A DNA stretch of 60,747 nt from Tenacibaculum larymnensis (GCF_028829235.1 NZ_JAIWJY010000015.1:1-60747), one strand, 5' to 3'; positions 50,888-59,239 are shown, counted from the first letter of the stretch. A program made the numbers and translations. The notes: generated by a model not told the origin, from the letters alone.

Positions 50888-51860
50888 CTTTTAGTTGTTC
50901 CATTACTATTTTTTCTCTTTCTGATAATTCAATTAATATTTCAGAAGCATAATTAATATATTTAATATCTTTTGTTTCTCCTATTTCGTTAAATAAATCT
51001 GCAACGTTTGTCCATAATTTAGCAATAGTACTGTATTCTTCGCTAGATTTGATTAAAATTTTAGAATTAAGAAGCTCTCCACTTTCTTTAAGAAAATTAC
51101 TATACATTTTTCTAAATAATGAACCTCCCGTACCTCCATTTTCCATAAGAGATGCAGAAGTTTGAAAATCTCTTTTTATATCCTTACTTGATTCAAACCA
51201 TTTTTTAATTTCGGTACTTGTTTTAAGTATTCCTTTGTAGCCTATATTTTTAATAGGTGGATTTAAAAAATCAGTAGCATTATTGTAAATAGCAGGTTTA
51301 ATTACGTTTTTTAAATCAGGTATTTCTCCTTTTTTTAAAATAATGTAAGAAAGGTTTCTGGATGACATAGGACCTTTTTCATTTCTTGCTAACTCTAAGT
51401 TTTTTAGTGTAGTTTTAGCATCTCTACCTTGTTGGTTAGTATCATTTAAATATGCTAATTGGTCATCATAACCATAGATTGAAGCATAATGACCTGCAAA
51501 ATGAATTTTTGTAGTAAAATAATCTAAATGATAACAATCTAATTTTAAGCCTACTGCTTTTCCTTGTGCTATATATTGCTGAACATTTTTCCACGCTTTT
51601 TTTATAGAGGAAGTTTCTTTGACCTCTAAATCTAAGTTCAGATTTCTACAAATATTTTCAGTCAAAACATCTGGTTTAACTCTACCACCTATAAAGGGGA
51701 AGTCCATAATTTTCATATTCCAAAAAATATACCCTAAACCTTCTCCGAGTCCAAACAACATGGGTTCTGAAAGGTTAATATCAAGTTGATATAATAAACT
51801 TCCTGTAGTGGTGGTTTCGCAATGTTGACCGTTAAATGGCTTGAAATCTTTTATTATCAT
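50862..51860 (-). CDS. BtrH N-terminal domain / DUF4872 family protein
   Basis: A 332-residue cytoplasmic protein. The start FNGQHCETTTTGSLL followed by LFGLGEGLGYIFWN is the mark of the BtrH N-terminal papain-like domain, with Cys14 as probable nucleophile and HFAGHYASIYGYDD supplying the His. DUF4872 follows (KGPMSSRNLSYIILKKG, then a helical region to the end). BtrH transfers an acyl group from carrier protein to an aminoglycoside in butirosin synthesis. No carrier protein or antibiotic genes are nearby, so the substrate is unknown. An inverted repeat TGACA-N6-TGTCA lies 42 bp upstream. Confidence 0.75.
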   Translation of the reverse strand: MIIKDFKPFNGQHCETTTTGSLLYQLDINLSEPMLFGLGEGLGYIFWNMKIMDFPFIGGRVKPDVLTENICRNLNLDLEVKETSSIKKAWKNVQQYIAQGKAVGLKLDCYHLDYFTTKIHFAGHYASIYGYDDQLAYLNDTNQQGRDAKTTLKNLELARNEKGPMSSRNLSYIILKKGEIPDLKNVIKPAIYNNATDFLNPPIKNIGYKGILKTSTEIKKWFESSKDIKRDFQTSASLMENGGTGGSLFRKMYSNFLKESGELLNSKILIKSSEEYSTIAKLWTNVADLFNEIGETKDIKYINYASEILIELSEREKIVMEQLKETCSTLKN

Positions 51861-51901
51861 AATCTTTTTTATTGTGATAACACAAAGCTATTAGTAGTTT
51901 G

Positions 51902-51917
51902 TGACAACCCTATGTCA
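51902..51917. promoter_or_regulatory. Inverted repeat TGACA-N6-TGTCA upstream of the BtrH-like gene
   Basis: Perfect 5-bp half-sites separated by six bases, 42 bp before the start at 51860. It has the form of a dimeric regulator operator. The protein that binds it is unknown. Confidence 0.4.
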
Positions 51918-51927
51918 ACTATAAATT

Positions 51928-51966
51928 AAAAAAGCAGTATGAGTTAAGACTCATACCGCTTTTTTT
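51928..51966. terminator. Bidirectional terminator after the hydrolase gene
   Basis: AAAAAAGC-A-GTATGAGT pairs with ACTCATAC-C-GCTTTTTT around a 4-nt loop, with T7 on one side and A6 on the other. It ends 25 bp from the stop of the minus-strand gene at 51991. Confidence 0.85.
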
Positions 51967-51990
51967 AGATATTAATGTGCAGTGGTTTTT

Positions 51991-53046
51991 TTATTTCAAG
52001 TTCTCTTTAAAGAATACTTCAAGCTTAGCAAACGGAATTACATCTATTTTATCATATAAATCAGTGTGAACTGCGTTAGGAATAATCATTAACTCCTTGG
52101 GTTCTGCAGCAGCCTTAATAGCATCTTCACTAAAATACTTAGAATGTGCATTTTCTCCTGCAATTACTAAAATTGGTCTTGGAGAAATTTCCTCGATGTA
52201 TGTCATAATTGGCATGTTCATCAATGAAATTGGAGTCGTCATCGTCCATGATCCATTTGAGTTTATAGAACGTGGATGAAAACCTCTTTCAGTCTTGTAA
52301 TAACTAACATATCCTTGAACAAATTCAGGTTCTTCTCCTGTTAATTGATTTGCTGAAGGAAGTCCTGCTGGACTATATGCAGGTTCACCATTTTCAGCAT
52401 CAGCCCAACGTTGTTGACTCAACTGTTCTAACATCTGTGTACGTTGCTCTGGGTTAACACTGTCGAAGTAGCCTTTTGCTGTTACGCGAGACATATCGTA
52501 CATACTTGCCACTGCCACAGCTTTAACACGTTTGTCTACAGCAGCTGCATTCAAAGCAAAACCTCCGAATCCACAAATTCCCATAATTCCAACACGGTTT
52601 CGATCAACATAGGATAAAGTCCCAAGAAAATCAATTGTTGCACTTAAGTCTTCTGTAAATATTTCAGGTGATGCAACATTTCTTGGTTTTCCTCCACTTT
52701 CACCTGTAAATGAAGGATCGAATGCTACCACAACAAATCCACGTTGGGCAAGTTGATTAGCATACAATCCAGATGATTGTTCTTTTACAGCACCATAAGG
52801 TCCGCTGGTAGCTAAAGCAGGTAATTTTTTGTTTCTTTTATTTTTAGGAGAGTATAAATCACCAGTTAATGTTATTCCATATCGGTTTTTAAAAGTGACC
52901 TTTTCTCGTGTTACGTTTTCACTTAATTCAAACGTATAATGTTCTGTTTCTTGATACATGTTTTCTGTTTTTTTAATAGTATTATTCTGACCGTTTGAGT
53001 AGCTCACAAATAAAAGTGTAGCTATTGCTAGTATTAACGTTCTCAT
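51991..53046 (-). CDS. Exported alpha/beta hydrolase with Cys nucleophile
   Basis: A 351-residue protein with a signal peptide (MRTLILAIATLLFVSYSNG) and an alpha/beta-hydrolase fold like the YcjY/dienelactone hydrolase group. The nucleophile elbow is GICGFGG, so cysteine replaces the usual serine, as in dienelactone hydrolase. The acid is expected near VIAGENAHSKYF, and His in PNAVHTDLYD. Substrate unknown. Its ATG overlaps the stop of the cupin gene upstream (TAATG), so both are co-translated. The AraC regulator divergently encoded at 53688 may control the pair. Confidence 0.82.
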   Translation of the reverse strand: MRTLILAIATLLFVSYSNGQNNTIKKTENMYQETEHYTFELSENVTREKVTFKNRYGITLTGDLYSPKNKRNKKLPALATSGPYGAVKEQSSGLYANQLAQRGFVVVAFDPSFTGESGGKPRNVASPEIFTEDLSATIDFLGTLSYVDRNRVGIMGICGFGGFALNAAAVDKRVKAVAVASMYDMSRVTAKGYFDSVNPEQRTQMLEQLSQQRWADAENGEPAYSPAGLPSANQLTGEEPEFVQGYVSYYKTERGFHPRSINSNGSWTMTTPISLMNMPIMTYIEEISPRPILVIAGENAHSKYFSEDAIKAAAEPKELMIIPNAVHTDLYDKIDVIPFAKLEVFFKENLK

Positions 53047-53557
53047 TATTTCTCTTTTAAATACTCTTTATCTGTAACAGCTTCTTTCCAGTCTACAATT
53101 CCTTTTTCAACATTTGGTACAATGTAGAGCTGTTGCAAGCCAACATCAGGACTAGCACCATGCCAGTGATTTACATTTGGAGGACATTTTACTACATCTC
53201 CTTTTTTAATAGTCTCAATCGGTCCTCCTTCAATTTGATGATAACCTACACCATCTGTTATAATTAGAATTTGACCTGCTGGATGACTATGCCAATTGCT
53301 TCTAGCACCAGGTTCAAAATAGACATTACCTACTGCTATGGTAAATACAGAGTCGGGAGCTACTAGTCCATAGTTAAAGGCATTTCCTGTAAATAATTCA
53401 TTTGATCCTTTCTCGCCTTTAGGAAAGATAGCGTCTAGTTTATTTTTGCTTTTTTCCATGATTTCTATATTTTTTTGTTTTCTGATTGACATCCTAAAAG
53501 AAGAATAAAGCTTCCTAAGAAGAGTGTCAGTACTTTTATTTTTGCTGTGTTATACAT
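53046..53557 (-). CDS. Cupin-domain lipoprotein, split by a frameshift at an A7 run
   Basis: The cupin part (from about 53459) has NWHSHPAGQILIITDGVGYHQIEGG and PPNVNHWHGA, the two metal motifs of a single-barrel cupin. An ATG at 53557 opens MYNTAKIKVLTLFLGSF-ILLLGCQSENKK, a lipoprotein signal with lipobox LLGC, but stops after ATA TAG. Adding one A to the A7 run (53470-53476 as T7 on plus) joins QSENKK to NIEIMEKSKNKLDAIF without interruption. I infer a lipid-anchored cupin; as written only a signal-less form from 53492 or 53459 would be made. The cause may be sequencing error, phase variation or slippage. The downstream hydrolase overlaps by one base. Confidence 0.7.
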
Positions 53558-53687
53558 TTCAATTTTTCTTAATTGGTTAACCATGGTACAAATTTACGAT
53601 GTTGATTTACTCTATTTGTTACATTTAATTCGTAGATTGTGTCATATATTACACATGTAGCAATGAGTGTAGAGAAAAACAGTAAAA

Positions 53688-54506
53688 ATGAAGAAGCAGA
53701 AAGTCTTATTGTTTGAAGGATCAGGAGGAGTTCAGTTTCCTGAGAATTTTTTAGAAACCTACCATACGCATATCTATTGTCATAGTGGTGAAATCTCTTT
53801 TATATTTAAAGGGAGACAGCTTAAAGCATCAGCAGGTGAATTTGTATTCTGGTATGCTCATAGTGTAGTATCTCATATATCATTTACAAAGAACTTCACG
53901 GCAACTGTTCTTTTGGTAGATGAAGAGTTTTTAAATAGTAACTTGCCTGATATCAGCTGGAGTATAGATGTGCTTATTCATACACGTGATCATCCAGTAT
54001 TACATTTTAACGAGCAAAAGAATAAACAGAAAGTTTTGAGTAATTTTCAGTTGCTGTATGATAAGCTTCAGGAAAAGGATCATACCTTTTATACTGAGCT
54101 AACAAAAACACAAATGCACCTTTTTACGCTGGAAATGTGGCATGTATTTGCTGCGGAATTTGACCGAAACAAACGAACACCGCAAAGCGGAAGCATCTAT
54201 GACCGTTTTATTCATTTGGTACAGGATTATTGCATGACCGAGCGTGAGGTTAAGTTCTATGCGGATAAGCTATTTATTACTCCCAAACACTTGAATTTTG
54301 TTTGTAAACAGAATACAGGTATTACTGCTTCTGAGTGGATACAACGTTTTGTAAAAGAACGATTGATTGTTCTTTTAGAGAATCAAAACTTAAGTATTGC
54401 TGAGTTAGCAGATATGATGGAATTCTCAAGTAGATCATTCTTTACTAGGTATGTTAAAAAGTTACTTGGACTAACTCCCTCGGAGTACAGAAGTAGGTTG
54501 GAGTAG
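53688..54506 (+). CDS. AraC-family transcriptional regulator
   Basis: A 272-residue protein with an N-terminal cupin-like sensing domain (YHTHIYCHSGEISFIFKG) and a C-terminal double helix-turn-helix (YADKLFITPKHLNFVCKQNTG, then IAELADMMEFSSRSFFTRYVKKLLGLTPSEYR). It is divergent from the cupin-hydrolase pair, with 130 bp between, so it is probably their local regulator. The inducer is unknown. No partner signal gene is seen. Confidence 0.9.
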   Translation: MKKQKVLLFEGSGGVQFPENFLETYHTHIYCHSGEISFIFKGRQLKASAGEFVFWYAHSVVSHISFTKNFTATVLLVDEEFLNSNLPDISWSIDVLIHTRDHPVLHFNEQKNKQKVLSNFQLLYDKLQEKDHTFYTELTKTQMHLFTLEMWHVFAAEFDRNKRTPQSGSIYDRFIHLVQDYCMTEREVKFYADKLFITPKHLNFVCKQNTGITASEWIQRFVKERLIVLLENQNLSIAELADMMEFSSRSFFTRYVKKLLGLTPSEYRSRLE

Positions 54507-54641
54507 TTTACTGGGTTTTTGGCGAGGTTTTGTGTATGATTTCGTTTCGTGTTTAAGTACTAAAATAACAAATAAGTCACAGATAAAAGTCTGCTAGTAC
54601 TTTCAGAAGTAAGCTATAACTAATAATGAATTATACATGTT

Positions 54642-54650
54642 GTTAGGCAA
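54642..54650. repeat. Boundary repeat GTTAGGCAA of the defence unit (left)
   Basis: GTTAGGCAA is the exact reverse complement of TTGCCTAAC at 56702-56710. The two sites bracket the HNH/ATPase gene pair. GTTAGGC fits the integron inverse-core form GTTRRRY. A TATAAC is found at 54615-54620, as in the attC-like site at 36452. Confidence 0.45.
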
Positions 54651-54656
54651 GGTTTT

Positions 54657-55274
54657 TTAACGTATTGCTTCCTTTATTGTTTTAATAAGTTCGTCTTTAT
54701 CTTGTTGATTTCCATTTTTCAAATCAGAAACTAATTGTTGTAATACACTTGGACTTGACTTTTGATAAATCTTTGTTTTTTGTTCGGCTGTACTTAGTCT
54801 AAACAACTCACAAAAAGTAATTGTCTCACTTCCTTTAGTCGATTTAGCTACAAAAACACAGTCATTAATTATTTCAATGTGATTTGAGTAATCATCGTAA
54901 TGAGCGTGAATTATAATAATATTTTTTCCATTTGTAGGATAATTTATTATACTATTTTTTAAAACAGGTTTTGTACTTTTTTTTGTATTACAACCTGGAC
55001 AACTTAAAGCAAGATTTCTAGTCTCAAATGTAAATTTTTCATACTCTGATTTTGGTATTATATGTTCAATATCTACTTGCTTAATGTCAAAACCTAATTG
55101 ATATTTACAATAACAGCAAGTATTATTTTGTTGTGGTCTCAAATGAGCAATTATATTAGTCTTAATTGAATCAAATACAGTTTTATTCCAATCCGAATGA
55201 GTATTGAAATTATCAGCAATTATTTTCTTTTCTGCTGTTGTAAGCTTGTATGGTGCTAGAATCTTATTACTCAT
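54657..55274 (-). CDS. ptuB: HNH endonuclease of an ATPase-HNH defence pair (PtuB-like)
   Basis: A protein of about 205 residues with a treble-clef HNH nuclease: CCYC in the first zinc knuckle, DIEHIIPKSEYE with the metal/catalytic His, and NLALSCPGCNTKKS for the second CxxC. The start MSNKILAPYKL (55274) overlaps the ATPase stop by 8 bp; an upstream ATG at 55289 is possible. Pairing with an ABC-type ATPase in this order is the layout of the Septu anti-phage system (PtuA-PtuB). The nuclease is expected to cut nucleic acid on phage infection. Septu is the best match, but other ATPase-HNH systems share the pattern. Confidence 0.8.
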   Translation of the reverse strand: MSNKILAPYKLTTAEKKIIADNFNTHSDWNKTVFDSIKTNIIAHLRPQQNNTCCYCKYQLGFDIKQVDIEHIIPKSEYEKFTFETRNLALSCPGCNTKKSTKPVLKNSIINYPTNGKNIIIIHAHYDDYSNHIEIINDCVFVAKSTKGSETITFCELFRLSTAEQKTKIYQKSSPSVLQQLVSDLKNGNQQDKDELIKTIKEAIR

Positions 55275-56679
55275 TAGAATTAGCATCAAATATGGCTTTA
55301 ATAACAGATTTTATAGGGTCATTTTCAAGAATTGATGGATAGAACTCCTTTAACCTTTGTTGTATTTTTTTTAACTCATTATTAGATCTATTTTCATTTG
55401 CTAATAAGAAAAGTGCCTTAGAAACACTATCGTATAAATCAAAGTTTCTTGTTGATGGCATTTCAAAAACATTTTTTAATATATCTTCTGAAGACCATCC
55501 ATATGTGGATTTCGAAATTATTTTTGATTCAATATGTCCCCTCCTATCTTTTAAGGTAATAACACATGAATTATTAGGGTTTAAGTCGGTGGCTAGAAAT
55601 GGTGAGTGGGATGCAATAATAATATGGCAACCTTTTACATTTTTTAAAATCTTATTAAGTAGGTCTATGTATTTAGATTGCCATAAAGGATGAAGACTTA
55701 TTTCTGGTTCATCAATTAAAATTAGAGAATTATCTTTTAGTAAGGGAATAAGCGACAATAATGTTGATAAAATATTGGCTTCTCCCGAACTTGCATCTCT
55801 AAAGTTAAAAGGCTTTCCTCCTTTCTTAAAAACTTGTATTTCAAATGTTCTAATAAGACCAATCCTTCTTAAAATATTGATTAGGTCATATTCATATACA
55901 TTTTCACTATATAAGGAATTGTCTCGATAAATTCTGCCAATATTTTTTTCGGAAAAATTTATTGTTAACTCATTTTCTTTTTGGTGATAATATAATTTGT
56001 CCAGTAAAAAATCACATAGATCATTAGCTCTTGCCTTAACAATATCGATTATATTTTCGCTTCTATAATTGAATTTGTTTGAGTTTCTTTCCTTTATAAA
56101 TCTGATTAAGGTTTCGGGACTGATATCATTCCTTTTTTCAAAGTAAGAAGTGTTTAAGCGATAGTTCAATTTAATAATTGGCTCATAATGCAAATAATCA
56201 AAAATATGCCTGAAATTTCTAGAGACATCAAATTCGGAGTAACTTTCAAAAACTATCTCCAAAGCGCGGTTCATCAATGCTTTATTAGAAAAGCTATTAA
56301 CTTTATTTCTTGTCCCTAAATAATTGTATTTAAAATCTCTGTGATAAAATTCAAGTATTGAGTGTCTTGAAGGTCTAAAACTTTGATCAATAGGGAACTT
56401 ATCTGAGATGCTATTTGTGACAGCTATTATTTTTGAAGGAATAGAGTTGTATACAAAACGTGAATCTCTAAACAAGTTCGATTGATTTTCTTCTTGTTTT
56501 AGTTTATTGAAAAACCTAGCGATTTCACTTAAGATTCGGCTTTTCCCAGTTCCATTATTTCCGATAATTAGAGAAAAATAATTATCATAAGAAGAATCAG
56601 AATCATTGATTAACCTTACTTTGTCAGTGATGATAGATTTATTTTCTAATCCAAGGCTATATAATCTAAATCCACTCAT
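55267..56679 (-). CDS. ptuA: AAA/ABC-type ATPase of an ATPase-HNH defence pair (PtuA-like)
   Basis: A 470-residue SMC/ABC-like ATPase: Walker A GNNGTGKS (residues 40-47), signature SSGEAN (297-302), Walker B LILIDEPEISLHP (319-331) and switch histidine in IIASHSPFL (353-361). Between them is a long helical insert of about 250 residues with no recognised domain. This is the form of AAA_15/21 ATPases that pair with nucleases (PtuA, OLD, retron effectors). The partner here is the HNH gene overlapping its end. GTTAGGCAA/TTGCCTAAC sites enclose the pair. No reverse transcriptase or msDNA is adjacent, so it is not a retron. Confidence 0.82.
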   Translation of the reverse strand: MSGFRLYSLGLENKSIITDKVRLINDSDSSYDNYFSLIIGNNGTGKSRILSEIARFFNKLKQEENQSNLFRDSRFVYNSIPSKIIAVTNSISDKFPIDQSFRPSRHSILEFYHRDFKYNYLGTRNKVNSFSNKALMNRALEIVFESYSEFDVSRNFRHIFDYLHYEPIIKLNYRLNTSYFEKRNDISPETLIRFIKERNSNKFNYRSENIIDIVKARANDLCDFLLDKLYYHQKENELTINFSEKNIGRIYRDNSLYSENVYEYDLINILRRIGLIRTFEIQVFKKGGKPFNFRDASSGEANILSTLLSLIPLLKDNSLILIDEPEISLHPLWQSKYIDLLNKILKNVKGCHIIIASHSPFLATDLNPNNSCVITLKDRRGHIESKIISKSTYGWSSEDILKNVFEMPSTRNFDLYDSVSKALFLLANENRSNNELKKIQQRLKEFYPSILENDPIKSVIKAIFDANSNE

Positions 56680-56701
56680 ATTTTCTTGTACTTTTCAAAT
56701 G

Positions 56702-56710
56702 TTGCCTAAC
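56702..56710. repeat. Boundary repeat TTGCCTAAC of the defence unit (right)
   Basis: Inverse partner of 54642-54650, placed 23 bp before the ATPase start. Read on the minus strand it is GTTAGGCAA followed by the gene, the arrangement at the front of an integron cassette. A 5-bp hairpin GTAAT/ATTAC (56722-56735) lies just outside. Confidence 0.45.
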
Positions 56711-56744
56711 TTATTTTCTACGTAATAAAAATTACTGTCATACT

Positions 56745-56860
56745 CTCTTAACGGTAGGATAAGCGGAACTCTTAGCAATTTTTACTCTCTCAAATATATA
56801 AAAAATAAATACAAGAGGGAGTACAGCTTTTATCAGGAAGCTCACAAGCCTAATAGGAGT
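56745..56860 (-). repeat. Dispersed repeat copy C
   Basis: Contains CTTAGCAATTTTTACTCTCTC, AAATATATAAAAAA, CTTTTATCAGG and CAAGCCTAAT, in the same order as the copy at 60632. The minus strand is open for 71 codons across it (to 56953) and would give a hydrophobic peptide, but the open frame is a property of the repeat and I do not annotate it as a gene. Confidence 0.6.
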
Positions 56861-57227
56861 AACTTCAAACAATAAAAAAGCTAAAAATAGGTGCGTGTGT
56901 AGAAAAATGTTTGTTAGCATAGTATGCCGTATTCTTTTAAAGGTATTGTACATCAGTTAGTTATTTGTTTTTTCTTTTATACATATAAAACATGTATTCG
57001 TGATTGATTATCAGTCGTTTACTACCTTTTTTTTAAAACATACTTATTAATTTCTCAACTTTATAATAGCAAATGATATGAAATAAAAACAATAAGTGCA
57101 GTAGGGGACTTTAAAAAACTGCATTCGTACTCAGGTAAAGCCTATGTTTGTTAGATATATAATGTATTTGATTAGGGTTTTAATCTGCTGTCGAAAACAA
57201 TTTAGTAAACATTAAATACAATATATT
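56861..57227. other. Intergenic region before the GH18 gene; no gene seen
   Basis: A 367-bp AT-rich stretch. No coding frame or RNA gene is convincing. A TGTATTTG at about 57153-57160 is one base from the TAnnTTTG promoter element and would suit the GH18 gene start at 57228, leaving a leader of about 60 nt. Confidence 0.4.
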
Positions 57228-58634
57228 ATGAAAAATTCTCAATTCCCCTACGGCATTAACGCTTGGATCTTTTTAAATGAAGATGAACCACCAAAGACAA
57301 ACTACAAAAGTCCTGATAGTTGTTTTCAATCGCTTATTAAACACAAAGTATACGATAGTGTAACATCACTTGGAATAGCCTTTTTTGAGGTAGTTCCAGC
57401 CACCAAAGGATCAACCATTAAAATGGGAGACTCATCACATCCGGGTGGGCTTACGAATCAAGATTATTTAAACTATGTACTTAAGGATGCTCGCCAAGTG
57501 AATCCGAATATTAAGTTTTTAGCAACGATGGTCTATTCGGGAGATAACACATTGGCGTCTATTTTTTCTCCTGGTGGAAATGAACAAGAAGAAGCAACCA
57601 ATTTTGCTAATAATCTGGTAGCTTATTTAAAAGAGAATGGAATGAATGGATTAGACATTGACTGGGAAGGTAATGTGTCTACACGTATGACTCAATCTCA
57701 ATTTAAAGTCTTGTTTTCTACAATTCGCTCTGTGTTTGATAAACAGCCAGTAAAATATTACTTATCGTTCACTCCTGCATGGCCAACAAATTCGATTGAT
57801 TATCCAACTGTAAATAACGCATTTGATTTTGTATCACCACAGTTTTATGATGGTACACCGTTATCTAGCTTTATAAATGCAGGAATATCACCAAAGAAAA
57901 TTGGTTATGGAGCGCAATTTGAACCAGGGAATGCAGCACCAAACTCTAGTGCTCAACAAGTTTGGAATAGAGTTTCTGAAGGATTTACTAATAAAGGTGC
58001 TACTTATGATTATCAAGATATTTTTATGTGGCGTTTTAACTCTGGAAACTTCCAGTTTGAGCAAGCCCAATTTATGATTCTTAATCAGTTAGCAAATCCA
58101 TTACCAAGTAATACATTTGATGATACCCAGATAGTTGGAGCTGCGGGTAATCCAAACATTACGCAAATGACGATTCGTTCGGGTGATGTACTTGATGCTA
58201 TCCAGACCGTAAATACTGGAACTGGATCTTATAATACGGGTACAGAGAATAGAAATGTTGGAGTGTTTACTTTGCCACAGCATGGTGGAAATAGTGGAGT
58301 AGCTAAAACGATAGATATTCCGTTAAACGATCCAATCGTAGCAGTTTCTGGTTATACAGGTGTGTGGTATGGTTGGAAATGTGTATTACAAATAACTTTA
58401 ACAGGTAAAAGCGGAGCTTCTTATGGTCCTTTCGGAACTATGAATGGTTCAACTATGCAAACACCTTTTAAACAGTCTGCTGAGGCAGGACAAAGTTTAG
58501 TAGCATTTAAAGGTGTTACTGTAAGCGTTCCGTTGGCTAATGGTAGTCATACAGAAATTATTGCCAGTTTAAATGCTGTTTTTGCTGAGCCTTTTGTAGC
58601 TCAGAAATTAAACGAAAAGACACTTTCTCTTTAA
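57228..58634 (+). CDS. GH18 glycosidase with C-terminal jacalin-like lectin domain, no signal peptide
   Basis: A 468-residue protein. Residues 5-290 form a GH18 chitinase/endo-beta-N-acetylglucosaminidase barrel with the catalytic motif NGLDIDWEG (acid Glu147), YYLSFTPAWP and DFVSPQFYDG. Residues 300-455 resemble a jacalin-type beta-prism lectin (QHGGNSGVAKTIDIPLNDPI, VSGYTGVWYGWKC, GPFGTMNGSTMQTPF, AFKGVTVSVPL). Secreted chitinases need a signal, but this begins MKNSQFPYGINAWIFLNED with no signal, lipobox or T9SS C-terminal domain. It may be released by lysis, by an injection system, or act inside the cell. Substrate is chitin or an N-glycan; not decidable. Confidence 0.85.
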   Translation: MKNSQFPYGINAWIFLNEDEPPKTNYKSPDSCFQSLIKHKVYDSVTSLGIAFFEVVPATKGSTIKMGDSSHPGGLTNQDYLNYVLKDARQVNPNIKFLATMVYSGDNTLASIFSPGGNEQEEATNFANNLVAYLKENGMNGLDIDWEGNVSTRMTQSQFKVLFSTIRSVFDKQPVKYYLSFTPAWPTNSIDYPTVNNAFDFVSPQFYDGTPLSSFINAGISPKKIGYGAQFEPGNAAPNSSAQQVWNRVSEGFTNKGATYDYQDIFMWRFNSGNFQFEQAQFMILNQLANPLPSNTFDDTQIVGAAGNPNITQMTIRSGDVLDAIQTVNTGTGSYNTGTENRNVGVFTLPQHGGNSGVAKTIDIPLNDPIVAVSGYTGVWYGWKCVLQITLTGKSGASYGPFGTMNGSTMQTPFKQSAEAGQSLVAFKGVTVSVPLANGSHTEIIASLNAVFAEPFVAQKLNEKTLSL

Positions 58635-58651
58635 GTTTTAGTTATAATAGA

Positions 58652-58672
58652 AAGAGCACATATGGTGTTCTT
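58652..58672 (+). terminator. Weak hairpin after the GH18 gene
   Basis: AAGAGCAC pairs with GTGTTCTT (one G-T pair) around a 5-nt loop, 18 bp after the stop codon at 58634. No long T tract follows on this strand. Confidence 0.45.
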
Positions 58673-58690
58673 AAAATAGGATAAATGATA

Positions 58691-59170
58691 TTAATTATAG
58701 TCGTTTTTACGGTTTTTTTTGTAAGAAAGGCGTTTTAGTATTATAAGAATAATAAACAAAAAGGAATAATAAAAAACACAAAAAAAGAAGTAATTAGAAC
58801 GAATATTTGCTATAACTGTAATAACGTAATAGACAAAAATAAATAGTGACAGATAAACAATGTTAATCAAAATAGATATTACTGATAATGTATTATTCTT
58901 AAAAGCATTAAACAAGTTATTAAATGACTCATTATTTTTTTTCTGAAACTTTAAAATTTTATACAAATACGTTTCTATGGTTAAATACGAAATCATATTA
59001 AAACAAAAACAAAAAATAACTACTGTTGTAAAAGAATTACTATCAAAAAAAGTATTTGTAAAAAGTCTTAAAGAAACATACCAGAAAGGCAATATAAAAA
59101 AAGATATTAGTACGTTTTGAATTGTTACGTGTAGTTCTTTAAATTCTTTAAATGAAGGAATTGTAGGCAT
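58691..59170 (-). CDS. Hypothetical four-helix membrane protein
   Basis: A 159-residue protein starting at MPTIPSFKEFKELHV (59170). The frame extends to 59221, but that part runs into the terminator-like hairpin at 59214-59239, so the shorter start is preferred. Four membrane segments are visible (QNVLISFFILPFWYV, TVVIFCFCFNMISYL, SILINIVYLSLFIFV, FCVFYYSFLFIILII), with a Lys/Asn-rich cytoplasmic loop in the middle. No family is recognised. It is convergent with the GH18 gene; nothing shows a link. Confidence 0.55.
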   Translation of the reverse strand: MPTIPSFKEFKELHVTIQNVLISFFILPFWYVSLRLFTNTFFDSNSFTTVVIFCFCFNMISYLTIETYLYKILKFQKKNNESFNNLFNAFKNNTLSVISILINIVYLSLFIFVYYVITVIANIRSNYFFFCVFYYSFLFIILIILKRLSYKKNRKNDYN

Positions 59171-59213
59171 AGTGTATTTTTTAAACAAATATAAAAAAGT
59201 AATTAATAACAAA

Positions 59214-59239
59214 AAGAGCATCCAAAATTGGATGCTCTT
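59214..59239. terminator. Hairpin terminator AAGAGCATCCAA / TTGGATGCTCTT
   Basis: A 12-bp inverted repeat with A-rich and T-rich flanks on either side. On the minus strand it follows a GC-rich 59259-59300 stretch that could be the tail of a lost gene (short frame ending ...TYVQFQEPGG). It probably insulates the membrane protein gene. Confidence 0.6.

Noticed and set aside
53630..53687. Operator TGTG...CACA before the AraC gene
   Set aside because: A loose TGTG-N10-CACA repeat is visible, but half-sites are only four bases and expected by chance.
54657..56679. Retron with ATPase-HNH effectors
   Set aside because: No reverse transcriptase gene or msr/msd-like structure lies next to the pair.
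56738..56953. A 71-codon minus-strand frame giving a hydrophobic peptide
   Set aside because: It runs through dispersed repeat copy C, and the other copies do not keep the frame open, so I treat it as repeat sequence.
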